A stretch of DNA of 57,481 bases, from positions 18,381 through 75,861 of the forward strand of contig MLAK01001148.1 in NCBI GenBank assembly GCA_001839685.1, given 5' to 3'. The notes beneath the pieces were generated by a model that made no database searches, was not told the DNA's origin, and saw only the letters and a program-made list of their open reading frames with translations. Positions 39,801-48,628 of this stretch are shown here, piece after piece (within the stretch, counting starts at the first letter, position 1; each line of letters begins with the position of its first letter). The stretch comes from Tritrichomonas foetus. Its lineage: Eukaryota; Parabasalia; Tritrichomonadida; Tritrichomonadidae. A program made the translations under genes and the position numbers.

Positions 39801-41163
39801 AAAAGTAATACAAAAGAGATTCAATTAAAAGAAAAGCTTGATTGGTCATTGCAATTTCCAAAGCTGCTTCAATTTGTTGTTGAGTTGCTTCTTTGACTTG
39901 ATACCAAAAAAGAGGACATGCAAAATTATTTTGTTGAATGACATATGAAATATAATCATCGATACATGGATCATTATGATCCAAATATTCACAAAGACAT
40001 CTTGATATTATAAATTCTCCCAAATTGAATTTCTGTCGAAGTTTTTGAATAGAGTTCTGTAAGAAAATTCTTTGTGTTTCTTGATCCAATGTTTTAAAAA
40101 ATGAAATTGCGAATTCTTGTTCAGTTAGATTTGTAGAATGGGCTAAATGTGCCGCTAATGATGCTGCTGAAAAATTGTCAATTTGTAAAGCTTTTAAAAT
40201 ACTGATTTGTGAAATTGATGGTTTTCTTTCAATCATGGTTTTACCAAAAAAGTTATCACGAGCTGTTTTTGACATAAATGGTGAAATATCAATAATATGA
40301 AATGGTGCATATTTTCTTACATATTGAAAAATTAATTGATTTTCACTCACAATGACTTCAGGTGATAATTTTTCAAAAAATTTGGAAATCACTGAATTTG
40401 AATGAACACGAATTCGTTGTAAAATGGAAAAGCCCGTGCTCAAATCCGTATTAAGTGCAGAAGTTACTGCAAGTTTTGTTGCTTCAGCTTTAATGAATTG
40501 AGAAATGCTGTTTTTCTTTAAAACTGATTCTGCAAAATCAACTGCGGGCTGACATAATAAAATGTCTGATTTAACTAAAACTCTCAAAAGTTTGAATGAA
40601 ATTAAGTGACATTTTTCTGGATATGAAAACAGACTTTTTGAATGGATTTGAAAAATTTGGAAGGCATATTTGTTGATTTGTGGAATTGTTTTATAGTTTC
40701 TGAAAATTTTGATTAATCCATATATATTTTCATATCTATTCGAATTTGTTTTCAACTTTAAAATGGCCAAACAGAGAGTCTCAACATTTAAATATCCAAA
40801 CGAATTACAAAGTTCGCCAACAGCAATTGTTGATGCAGGAGTAAGTGTTTTCAAAAATTCAGTACATATTTGGTCAAATGGTGGATTTTTGATTTCTTTT
40901 TGTAGCTTAAAAAAATTGACCAATCTTGTGGCAATCGAAATCGAACATTGCGGGCTTAAATTTCCGTTGTTAATCTTTGTCATTTCTTTGAGCGAGTGAT
41001 TGATTAAATCGATGTTTAAATCTTGGATATTCGATTTTTTTAAAGCAATATCGAAAAAAGTGATGCATCGAAGGATGGCCTGCTCTGGGTGTAAAACCCT
41101 CGTAGCCGTTATCAGGCGATTAATTTCTGTGAGAACATCTTCGATGTTCCCAACTTCATCCAT
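36820..41163 (-). CDS. large HEAT/ARM-like helical-repeat protein, 1447 aa
   Basis: Starts at ATG 41163, 18 nt after an Inr-like TCATAT. The protein is almost entirely alpha-helical with Leu-, Ile- and Phe-rich amphipathic pairs, as in HEAT or armadillo solenoids. It has no TM segment, signal peptide or catalytic motif. Short Asn/Asp/Ser patches (about 1055-1068 and 1205-1230) look like loops. The N-terminal 200 residues show a pattern like the HEATR5/Laa1 family (an initial FFDIALKKS helix, then solenoid), which works with the AP-1 clathrin adaptor, but this resemblance is weak. Importin- or Gcn1-like solenoids are alternatives. Function not established. Confidence 0.75.
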   Translation of the reverse strand: MDEVGNIEDVLTEINRLITATRVLHPEQAILRCITFFDIALKKSNIQDLNIDLINHSLKEMTKINNGNLSPQCSISIATRLVNFFKLQKEIKNPPFDQICTEFLKTLTPASTIAVGELCNSFGYLNVETLCLAILKLKTNSNRYENIYGLIKIFRNYKTIPQINKYAFQIFQIHSKSLFSYPEKCHLISFKLLRVLVKSDILLCQPAVDFAESVLKKNSISQFIKAEATKLAVTSALNTDLSTGFSILQRIRVHSNSVISKFFEKLSPEVIVSENQLIFQYVRKYAPFHIIDISPFMSKTARDNFFGKTMIERKPSISQISILKALQIDNFSAASLAAHLAHSTNLTEQEFAISFFKTLDQETQRIFLQNSIQKLRQKFNLGEFIISRCLCEYLDHNDPCIDDYISYVIQQNNFACPLFWYQVKEATQQQIEAALEIAMTNQAFLLIESLLYYFSKDPKNSIAKTLLHYIANYSKLSHLSDHCILDLIDIIKENNRNNNVFVPFLIQKFINNPPGQQFYASLIQKPMLILNTNNEFNNFITYTAHINNFNNSSSIGGDFGEISGKIYVVPESQLVSQKIAKDFPKLYESVDTKTKDNIVKQLLSNLSKETHALLLQLVKDKKIEINVDSLLNLLTGNDFLRIELTCEIISFLNPPMEKIIKFINGNNNDLKGSSRTIRVSGSSSPVVFLLLSSVFCNSNFNDYYIKVFLSCFDLDIISNNLFALHALSSLLFARSVEIMALDLGTNLLTTLLTLVNDETSLKPLFLLLIREVFVNILPLVSIDLAQNKEMTALVLSIIESIKCCSGEISKVVFYDVSTEALTYAPQFASNYFSFEFASNSSRNVKVASANAISQTLKLSNLKEKYSNNLKDLFLFLQQTGDERISECIKTICLCKQNNLNDIENDNDQFVSIANSVFIRKCVPGLPEIEPSHQVKETALFCVQQITDKRMCFVYLTKALEIGMLNSFNLLADLIDSLKSIENSSSNSNFNSVSNSVYSSNSLLDLYKEQILKVAEFALQYDLKITKSFLDSIIMENTIKDLFSLFLKCNQRSTEFFELTTKLCILSSFYQIEKTEECKKFAQSILPLLKEIVNGFVLRSFSKLNFVYSFYSQLYSSFVWAEKIAGPIIVIPNEVLYSFLNIELMTTDELWRVEAAVNGLAQFSKHFGNEISEELIEDTLEGFIRLNPELKNHLKHKINEYIHHIIMKLQNSNVHSTNNDNNNKSDNVINTNNSFGHTEEIFNKILYLSQFLKLDWTIWAKLAQRFGFENLKKYKKGEFDSDNEKLEAFHNRLKKSIIENSFEVKLRKSEDADQIISYVRENPENGRRIVYQAIISNSEILPQLMNIVLHNFMLNNENDDHEFYLNREKDALLIISFIEKHSNDEEIMKILSKLTLNNLLETNTNKESSILVVRSLSKVSMKILAQAWSDLGQEKQKQIFDFLELIQT

Positions 41164-41177
41164 TTTTAAGACATGTT

Positions 41178-41183
41178 ATATGA
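41178..41183 (-). promoter_or_regulatory. Inr-like TCATAT for the helical-repeat gene
   Basis: Minus-strand TCATAT with its A 18 nt before the ATG at 41163. Confidence 0.5.
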
Positions 41184-41543
41184 AAAAGAATCCATATCAT
41201 ATAACAAAATGCATGCTATAATCTAATGAGTAGACGGTAATCTAATATATAAAACTACATTTTTGATAAATTTATCAAGTTCATATGATTTACCAGTCCA
41301 ATTTTATTAATTAATTTATTTCCGATTCAATTAGAATCAAGTTAATTTGTATCAATTCAGTTAGAATCAATTAATTGTAATAATAAATTATGTTAAAATG
41401 ATCTCTAGTTAACTAAAAGTTATTTAAAAAAATGATCTCATTCGAAAAAAATGTTTTAACAAGAACAATATTATAATAAAGTTTCATCAACAAGTAATAT
41501 TAAACGATTCTTTTAGTTCTTGGGCCTGTAATAATCATTTTTC

Positions 41544-41981
41544 CTATTTGTGTAGGGAATGTTGGTTTCTAGAGTTGATTTTTTTCAAATGAAACTCTTT
41601 CCCTCTGTGTTTTTTTCTAAAAATCGAAAGACTTCTAGATAGTGCCATATTTACCTCTTTTATGGTTATTCTTTCTACACTGTACTGTTCATCAACATGC
41701 TCCAAATTGGATTTCAATTCTTCCATTTCTTGACAATGAACAAAATTCAATTTCTTGACAATGAACAAAATTTAATCGATGAATTTTCTGGAAAATTTCT
41801 CCTGCTGATGGTCAGAAGCTTCTGGAGTTCGATCAAACATTTTGACAATAATCGGATAGAAGTTTGTTTGCTCAAATTCTCGACAATAAGGAACATTCCC
41901 TGATACAATTGAGTCTTTTATTGTTGTTGTACTTTGACAATTCCAATGTCTCTTTTTGTGATAAAAAGTAAAATGCTGCAC
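41544..41981 (-). pseudogene. relic ORF with one in-frame stop
   Basis: Two open frames (41981 to 41772 and 41768 to 41544) are in the same frame, separated by one stop and one codon. Together they span about 145 codons. The upstream part (FTFYHKKRHWNCQ, then VPYCREFEQTNFYP) loosely recalls the FLYWCH-type zinc region of Mutator-like transposases, with one Cys missing; this is a weak guess. At 41733-41776 a sequence of about 22 bp around TTGACAATGAACAAAATT is repeated in tandem. The stop lies inside this duplicated stretch. The rest of 41184-42582 holds nothing I can support. Confidence 0.35.
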
Positions 41982-42582
41982 CTAACTCGAAAATGTGAGC
42001 TTTAAATTAATCATATCTCCCGTTTTTTAATATTTCTGATAGTATAAAGATTAGAGATCTTTTTTTGTTATCGATTACTCTTCTACCGACAAATTCTGCG
42101 ATTCCAAAATCTAGAAATTTTAGGTCTTCCATGTTTTCTATCAGAACGAAAAGTTGATGAGGAAAGGTTTCCTTGTTTCTGATTTCCGATTATTTTCTGT
42201 TTCTGACTTGATGCTCATGAATTAAATAGAATTTCTATGGTTTAGTCTTTTTTCCTATCAATGAAATATTAATATATTAAATAAAAATTCTTATGGTTTA
42301 GCCTTATTTAGGTATATAAAAAAATCGTTATTTAAGGTAGGTTGTATATAACATTCTTCAAAAATGGTAATCAGGACAAAGAACTTTGATGAGACATTCT
42401 AGATCATTGGAATTGATTTGTACTTTTTCATTGACATTCAGAATTCATTCAAAATATTGTGAATCGTAAACTATTAAATTGTATTGAATTTTTCAAATCA
42501 CATTTCCATCTGGCCAAATAAGATATTTGTAAAGTATTGAAAAATAGAAATAATACTCAATTTTTGAAAGGGTACATTTCCA

Positions 42583-42588
42583 TCATAA
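42583..42588 (+). promoter_or_regulatory. Inr-like TCATAA for the thioredoxin-fold gene
   Basis: TCATAA with its A 11 nt before the ATG at 42596. Confidence 0.5.
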
Positions 42589-42595
42589 ATTTTTG

Positions 42596-43630
42596 ATGCT
42601 TTTTACTTTTTTCTTGGCATTTGTTAGTTCAGAAGAATTCCTGCACACATTAACTTCATCAACATTCAAAAAGCTTGTTGATGGTCGCAAGAAAAATGAT
42701 GTATGGTTTGTTATGTTTTCTGGACCAGATTGTCCAGCCTGCAAGCAAGCTAAACCGATTTTCAGAAACGCTTCAAAAGTTTCAGGAGGAATGGTAAAAT
42801 TTGGATATATTGATGCCAACAGAGCACCTGATCTCTCGCAAAAATACGATATTCGAGCAATTCCTTATTTCAGGATTTTCTATAACAACGGAGAAACAGA
42901 GTACAATGGTGATAGAAAAGTTAAATCATTCTTGTCAGCTTCAGCAAACTACTTACAAGATTTCTCAATTAAAATCGACGAAAATTGGAAGGAAACCTGT
43001 CTAATGAAGCCAGGCGCTATATTGTTTACCGATAAAGAAAAGACACCGCCACTGTGGAGAGGAATCTCTTCCTACTTTTACGGAAAATCAATTCGTGTTG
43101 GTATTTCAAAAAGCGATCAAAAAATGAATGACTTTTTTGGAATTGAAAAAGTTCCAGAAGTCCTCTTTCTGAATGGTACCCATGACAAGCACATCAAAAT
43201 CACATCACATGTCAACTTTACTTCACTTCGTCTCCAAATTGAAGAATTCTTCGGAAAGAGACTTAGCAATGACAGTGGAGCAACAGAAGATGATGAAAAC
43301 AAAGAATTCACAACACCAGACAGATTCAATGATGTTTGTCTCGGCGGTCGTCAAAACTGCATCTTAGTTGTTGCTAAGAAGCCAACAGAAAAACTCACAA
43401 AAATCATTAAGATGAACCAAAGGCACAAGTTCAAGTGGTTCGTTGGTGATAGAAATCTTCCATATCCATTCATGGGAAAGGGTGGCGTATGGGTCTACAA
43501 CCCCCGCAGAGATGGATTCATTCATGTGGAATCAGTTCAGGAGCTTCCAGCAACAATTGATCATGTCCTCGATGGAGCAGCCCGCTGGACGAAGAGGTCT
43601 GTCTTTATGGAGGAAACGAAAGATCTTTAA
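42596..43630 (+). CDS. secreted/ER thioredoxin-fold (PDI-like) protein, 344 aa
   Basis: The open frame begins one codon earlier at a TTG; ATG 42596 is the start. Residues 1-12 are a signal peptide (MLFTFFLAFVSS). A thioredoxin domain covers about 15-125, with FSGPDCPACKQAKP carrying the redox pair Cys46-Pro-Ala-Cys49 and the cis-proline loop AIPYFRIFY near 91-99. Residues 125-225 look like a second, redox-inactive thioredoxin fold (EKVPEVLFLNGT). After an acidic linker (TEDDENKEF) comes a third domain of about 90 residues. PDI-family members oxidise or isomerise disulfides of secreted proteins, which here could include the Cys-rich proteases nearby. There is no canonical KDEL; the protein ends TKDL, a possible divergent retrieval signal. 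Confidence 0.83.
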   Translation: MLFTFFLAFVSSEEFLHTLTSSTFKKLVDGRKKNDVWFVMFSGPDCPACKQAKPIFRNASKVSGGMVKFGYIDANRAPDLSQKYDIRAIPYFRIFYNNGETEYNGDRKVKSFLSASANYLQDFSIKIDENWKETCLMKPGAILFTDKEKTPPLWRGISSYFYGKSIRVGISKSDQKMNDFFGIEKVPEVLFLNGTHDKHIKITSHVNFTSLRLQIEEFFGKRLSNDSGATEDDENKEFTTPDRFNDVCLGGRQNCILVVAKKPTEKLTKIIKMNQRHKFKWFVGDRNLPYPFMGKGGVWVYNPRRDGFIHVESVQELPATIDHVLDGAARWTKRSVFMEETKDL

Positions 43631-43881
43631 TCGGTCTCTGAAAAATGGCTCCATAGATGAAATTCTATTTACAATAAACAAAAAAACTATTTGAGAGAAA
43701 TTTAAAAGTTCATTTTTTTCTTTGATTCAAAGAAATAGTGTGTCAAGAATAAGGAAAGAATTACTTTTGGATTGAATCTAATGGACTCCTTTTTTAAACT
43801 TTCTTTACAAATAGAAATCTTATTTTGGTGAAATCACGGAATAATGGTCGAGTTTTTAGAAAAAATAAATGCTCAAAGTAT

Positions 43882-44012
43882 GAATGGGTAAATATGAAGA
43901 GTTATTTGATGACTCTTTGGGTTACTTCGACTTGGAGGAGGCGTGGCGAGTGAACACAGAGGGAGCGCAGCCAACCAGAGTCGAGATTACGCGCTTGCGC
44001 AAGCGCTTCCTC
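43882..44012. repeat. decayed half of the GC-rich foldback element
   Basis: GAATGGGTAAATATGA and then GACTCTTTGGGTTACTTCGA followed by CTTGGAGGAGGCG and GTGAACACAGAGGGAGCG match the left half of the foldback at 48300-48628 with scattered changes. Just after it a perfect 16-base palindrome, GCGCTTGCGCAAGCGC, occupies 43991-44006. This island is far more GC-rich than its surroundings. The rest of 43631-44467 shows no gene. Confidence 0.65.
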
Positions 44013-44467
44013 ATTTCAATTGATTGCGTTATTTGTGTTAGTTGATTGGAAAAAACATTGTACTAACCTAATATATGGAACATTAATATAGTCAACAAGA
44101 TATTGTTATTTACAATGACTTGCTTTTATTTCTGATATATCAATGCGCTTTATTTCCATATATGTCTGAATAATGACGAAATATTATGAATTGATTTTAT
44201 TGATTTTATCATTCTTTATGAAACAAAATCCTTTTGAAAGGGTATAGAAAAGACATATAATCCTTTTCCAGTGCTTGAAAGCGTCCGTCATTTAATTTGG
44301 TAAAGATTCCAAACACCAATAGTCTTTATACATAATGATAGTTTTTAACATTCTTGTATTATGGCTTGCTTTTGTAAATAAAAATTAAATATTACATCCA
44401 TTAATAAAATCAATTCTGGAACTATTTTATATTAATCAAATTTCTATTCATGTTGAATCTTTAAATT

Positions 44468-46384
44468 TCATGGTTCTTCACGAGTGTATTTATTCTTCCT
44501 CTTTCGAACATAAAGTACTGTCACAATAATTGTGACAATTACAGCTATGGTTGCTGCAATCACAATTAACGCCAATGTCAATGGATTCATTCCATTCTTC
44601 GGCTCTTTCCCATCGCTGTTATTATCATTTCCAATGTTTTCACTGTTTTCTTGAGTTGACTCAAGATTTCCAGAATCACTCAAATCAGAATTAGTAGTAA
44701 AGCCTGAATGTTGATCTGATGGCTTTTCGGTTTGGTTTGTCGATGGTTTATTCGATGAATCTATGGGTGTGTAAGGAATAGTATAGTTTGTAAAATTGAT
44801 TATGCCACAAATAACTTGTGGATCAGGACAAAGAAGTGTTACTGAAGAATTAATGAAAATTTCTTGCCACTTTTTACTGCACTTCTTTGGAGTGTCTCCA
44901 GCGAGAATAAAAAGTTCGTGATTTTGGCATTCCATTGGAAAACAGCCAGATATGAGGTCATCAGGATTCAGTGTATCATTATAAAGCGCACAATAAGAAT
45001 TGACATCCGATTTTTCACCACTAAGCCCTTTTTGATTTTTCATTGGGATGCAAATGCTATCTAAAGTGATACTTGGAAAAGGAAGTCCTTCTTCTAGGTA
45101 AAAACCTGGTGAAAATGATGTGGTACCATTTCGATCCTTAATTGGAAAATAATCATCACAATAATTTTGATAGCCATCACTGCATTTGTATATATTATAT
45201 ATACCTGGAAAATGATGATCATAAGAACATCCATAGGGCATACCAATATAAGTCCATTGGTCATCATCAGGGAAATAATTACGTGGAAAACCAGAAGTTG
45301 GTGATTTTGAAAGAAAATCTTTAAATGGTTTTGTTTCACCTATAATAGATCGATAATCGCCATAAGGATAAGGCTCACACATATTAAAATTAACATCATA
45401 CCATCCCATATCATTTAAAACTGCAAGTGTAATATTTGAAATATAAGCATAATCACTATAAAGTGGTGCCATTAATTCAGTAAAATAAACGCGTGATTCA
45501 AAATGTGACATTTGTGTTCCTGGACCTCCTGCATCTTCAAGTTCGACTCCAGAAGGATATGTATTACCATGCACATCTTGAAATTCGGTAACTCCATAAC
45601 GTTCAACAACTGCAGCATGTGCTGATGGTGTATTAATAATGGATGCTGGCCTTTTACGATCATGATAGTGAATAGTCAATGGAAAGTTAGTATAAGGTTT
45701 CCCATCAGAATCACGCCAATATTTAAAATCTGCTTCAGCTAAACCCAAAACATGAATAATTTCATGTAAACAAATATCAAATAAATCACGTCTTCCTTTC
45801 GTTGAAAGATCACTTGGTTCATTTGGCAAATATTGAAGATTAACATTAATAATACCTTGAGTAGGACGATCATCTGTTGATGAACGTGCAACGGTTGATG
45901 CTGATGCAAGTGTTCCTGAGTTTTTTCCAAAAGGTCGTACAAAAACTCCAATATATAAATCAGTATCAACTTCATTTGTTGGAACAGGATATTCTGGAAT
46001 AGAAACAATTGGAATTGGGTCAGATTTAACAACACGAAGTGTTTGTGTCAAATAATTAGCAACATTGTCTAAAGTTTTAGTAAGAACTTCATACTTTTCT
46101 TGTGTCATTAAATCCGCCTCAACACAAACTTGTGAAATATTGAACCAAGTAATGACCTGATTTTCTTGATAACATCTTTTAGTGTCATCAGTATTTTCTA
46201 AGGTTAAATAAGTATAATCCATATGAATCCGAATATTTTCTCGTCTTGCTTTGACTTTCTTTAAAGTTGGTTCACTTTGTGATTTTTTAGGAATATCTAC
46301 AATCTTTTGATACTTTAGAACCTTTTGAGAAAATTCACCATGTCCACAGAAGTGTCGATGAAAGACGAAGAAGAGGAAAAACAT
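44468..46384 (-). CDS. GP63/leishmanolysin-like M8 surface metallopeptidase, 638 aa
   Basis: Starts at ATG 46384, 11 nt after an Inr-like TCATTT. A hydrophobic leader covers residues 1-14. The metzincin zinc site is HEIIH at 207-211 (LHEIIHVLGLAE), the third ligand is His294 (QMSHFESRVY) after a 60-80 residue insert typical of M8, and Met305 (FTELMAP) is the Met-turn. The C-terminal domain, about 350-530, is Cys-rich. A Ser/Thr/Asn-rich stalk (about 540-595) leads to a TM helix at about 601-625 and a basic tail (VRKRKNKYTREEP). Family role: zinc endopeptidase on the cell surface acting on host proteins. Anchoring by a TM helix instead of GPI is usual in trichomonads. Confidence 0.92.
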   Translation of the reverse strand: MFFLFFVFHRHFCGHGEFSQKVLKYQKIVDIPKKSQSEPTLKKVKARRENIRIHMDYTYLTLENTDDTKRCYQENQVITWFNISQVCVEADLMTQEKYEVLTKTLDNVANYLTQTLRVVKSDPIPIVSIPEYPVPTNEVDTDLYIGVFVRPFGKNSGTLASASTVARSSTDDRPTQGIINVNLQYLPNEPSDLSTKGRRDLFDICLHEIIHVLGLAEADFKYWRDSDGKPYTNFPLTIHYHDRKRPASIINTPSAHAAVVERYGVTEFQDVHGNTYPSGVELEDAGGPGTQMSHFESRVYFTELMAPLYSDYAYISNITLAVLNDMGWYDVNFNMCEPYPYGDYRSIIGETKPFKDFLSKSPTSGFPRNYFPDDDQWTYIGMPYGCSYDHHFPGIYNIYKCSDGYQNYCDDYFPIKDRNGTTSFSPGFYLEEGLPFPSITLDSICIPMKNQKGLSGEKSDVNSYCALYNDTLNPDDLISGCFPMECQNHELFILAGDTPKKCSKKWQEIFINSSVTLLCPDPQVICGIINFTNYTIPYTPIDSSNKPSTNQTEKPSDQHSGFTTNSDLSDSGNLESTQENSENIGNDNNSDGKEPKNGMNPLTLALIVIAATIAVIVTIIVTVLYVRKRKNKYTREEP

Positions 46385-46391
46385 TTTTCCG

Positions 46392-46397
46392 AAATGA
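46392..46397 (-). promoter_or_regulatory. Inr-like TCATTT for the GP63-like gene
   Basis: Minus-strand TCATTT with its A 11 nt before the ATG. Confidence 0.55.
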
Positions 46398-46694
46398 AAT
46401 ACATCCGAGAAAATAATCTTTTGAAACTTTCAATGATTTTACATTTTTTCTATAAAATATTTTTCATTCAAAAAAAAGCGTTTATCCAGTAACTCATTGA
46501 AATCACGATATTTTTACTAGAATTTTGGGAAGATTCAAAATTCAAAGTTCAAAGGAGGAAGTTTGTAGTAAAGAAATATGTTGGAAAGAAGTATGTGTAG
46601 ATGTAATATTACGTGTCTTCGATAAAAAGTTACTATCACCAGAAATTATTTATATCGATGAAAATCTATTATCAAAAGCACAATTTTTAAAAAT

Positions 46695-47952
46695 AGATGT
46701 ATACAAACTAACTAGCTCTAGATGTAGAAGACTATTGAGAGATCTAAATGAATAATTGTTGATATTATAGTCATCTAAAAATTATTTAATTGTAATCCTA
46801 TTAATAATATATAAATATTATAATTTAAAAATCAAGATACAGAGAAAACCAAATCCAAAAAAAAATTGTGAGAAAAAAATAAACCCCACAGAAATTTCTG
46901 AGAATTATTGAGATAAAAAGTGATTTTATAGCATTAATATCTTGATTATTTCTTATCATAAATCGTGCTTTTTATTATCATATGACCTTCCATCGAAAAT
47001 TATAATGTTTTCCAAAATACAAAAATGAAGTATAAAAAAAAAAATATTAATAATTTTGATATAAATAAAAAAAATTTAGGCATCAATGAGAAGATTACGA
47101 ATGTTTTGCCATCTAAATGGCGAGTCATCAGAAAATTCACTTGGCATCGAGCCTGGAAAAAAACATATTGGGTTCCATTTTTCCCATTGTAATGTTCGGA
47201 AACATCGTTTTGTTCCTGATCCAGGATTGTTTGCTGGAATATGTGCTGATTCCAGGAAGATTTTTCTGTACGCAATGCATTTAATTCTTGAATCATCGCA
47301 TTCATTTTCAGTTGGTAGCCATTTGCCTTTTGTGTCAATTTCTTGATTTGGTCTTTCAATCGTTGTATCTGTATACCTGCTTGAGAATGTGCTGTTGAGG
47401 ACTGCCAGTCTATTTTCTTCATATACTAAAATTTTATGACAGAAAAGATTTCAATACATTCTTATTTGTCAAATGGAAATTGAATTAATTCAACATCACT
47501 GAGTTAAAACTATCAAAATTTTCGCGATTTTTAATTAAAAATCGATAGAAGAAGTGTAAATAGAATTATGGGAAGCAGTATTATAATCTTTGTGATTCTT
47601 GGAAAAAAAGCTTCTCACAATTTTTTTTTAGGCTTTCTCCAAAATCGCTCTTTTTTCGGTTTAATTGTTGCAAAATTTCAAAACTATGAATAAATATGGC
47701 TCATAACTATAAAAAATAGATTTAACAATTGACTGGAAGCTGTTCACCCGAAAACTGAAACAATAGCTTCTTCAGAATCATTTTCGAAATATTTTTGAAT
47801 TCGGCCATTTGCGAAGTTTGCGATAAGGGAAATTTTCGTCATTCTTTTAGCTATTTAGGTTTTGATTTTTGACTGATGGTATTAAGTAATACTGATGATA
47901 AGGATCATTTTAGTGATTTCGTACGTTAAGACTATTTGGTTTGTATACATCT
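46695..47952. mobile_element. TIR-bounded repeat element, copy 2, with 8-bp target duplication
   Basis: 1,258 bp starting AGATGTATACAAAC and ending GTTTGTATACATCT, so the ends are a perfect 14-bp inverted repeat. TTAAAAAT abuts both ends (46687-46694 and 47953-47960), an 8-bp target-site duplication. That pattern is known for hAT-like and some other cut-and-paste DNA transposons. It carries no full transposase, only a coding remnant (47076-47450), so it is non-autonomous. Nearly identical to copy 1 at 25030-26125, but with 159 bp more inside the remnant. Confidence 0.85.
47076..47450 (-). pseudogene. coding remnant inside repeat copy 2, 124 codons without start
   Basis: A 140-codon overlapping frame (47000-47422) runs out into AT-rich noise and looks like a shadow. 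The better frame on the same strand is open from 47450 to a stop at 47076-47078. Parts read NSTFSSRYTDTTIERPNQEI, KGKWLPTENECDDSRIKCI, HIPANNPGSGTKRCFRTLQW and PICFFPGSMPSEFSDDSP, ending RNLLIDA. It is balanced in composition, has Trp, Pro and Cys, and ends exactly where AT-rich noncoding sequence begins. There is no usable Met near its start, so it is 5' truncated. I do not recognise the family; the C-terminal part of a trichomonad-specific nuclear or transposon protein is possible. Confidence 0.55.
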
Positions 47953-48299
47953 TTAAAAATCATCATCTTGGATATCTTTCAGAATTTCGGAATAATCAGT
48001 GAAAAAGTTATTTATACTTTTCAGAAAATATATTGTTGTTTAACATGATTATATCTCGCTTACCATTCGAATTCCTTATTATATATCTGGAAAACGGATA
48101 TAATACAGGTGATTCAATATAATTATGCCATAATGAAATATAGTTTTTCTCTGAATCGAAAAAAACGCGAATTTTAATATTTATATTCATTATCTCATGA
48201 AAGATATGTATTTTATTTTTCGATCATGGTCAATAAAACTTCAAACCTTGACTTCAATTTCATGAAACTAGGTGAAGTGAAATAAAACATTTAGTCATC

Positions 48300-48628
48300 A
48301 TTGAAAATGTTGGCAGAGATTTATTTTCCTATGAGTTTTGTAAATGTGAAGTGAAAGGTCAAATAAAGGTCAAAAGTGGAAAAAATCTAATGGGTAAATG
48401 TGATGTGAACTTTGCTGGTTCTTTGGGTCACTTCGACTTGGAGGAGGTGCGCCACGTGAACACAGCGGAGGGAGCGAAGCGATCCGAAGCTGTGTTCACG
48501 TGGCAGCACCTCTTCCAATGGCCGAATGAGTCGAAGGGGCCCGCAAAGTCACATCACATTTACCCATTTTTAGTGTTAAAAAACCAAACTCATAGGAAAA
48601 AAAATCCTGCCGAAAATGTTTTGGATTT
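48300..48628. repeat. long GC-rich foldback (palindromic) element
   Basis: Left and right halves pair at many points: TGGGTAAATGTGATGTGA (48391-48408) with TCACATCACATTTACCCA (48549-48566), CACGTGAACACAGC with GCTGTGTTCACGTG, GAGGTGC with GCACCTC, CTTCGACT with AGTCGAAG, and outer CCTATGAGTTTTG (48329) with CAAACTCATAGG (48585). The loop is about 20 bases around GGAGGGAGCGAAGCG. An open frame from GTG 48351 to 48728 passes through it and is judged a by-product. It may be a foldback/MITE-type element or the gene for a long hairpin RNA. Confidence 0.8.

Larger units (their letters stand above)
46525..48048 (+). pseudogene. ORF interrupted by the repeat element
   Basis: An open frame without ATG (46525-46694; for example SPEIIYIDENLLSKAQFLKI) meets the element at 46695. 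If the element and one copy of its 8-bp duplication are removed, the same frame continues from 47961 (IILDIFQNFGIISEKV) to TGA at 48046-48048. The frame is short (about 86 codons) and unrecognised, so this could be chance or an older gene remnant. Confidence 0.3.

Noticed and set aside
43990..44010. tRNA or structured small RNA in the GC-rich island
   Set aside because: I could not fold a cloverleaf or find conserved tRNA boxes; the sequence is explained as a relic of the foldback family.
47000..47422. 140-codon frame in repeat copy 2 (and its 86-codon partner at 25335-25595)
   Set aside because: The last third is AT-rich noise (Phe/Leu/Ile runs), while a different frame on the same strand is more protein-like and ends in a stop just where the composition changes.
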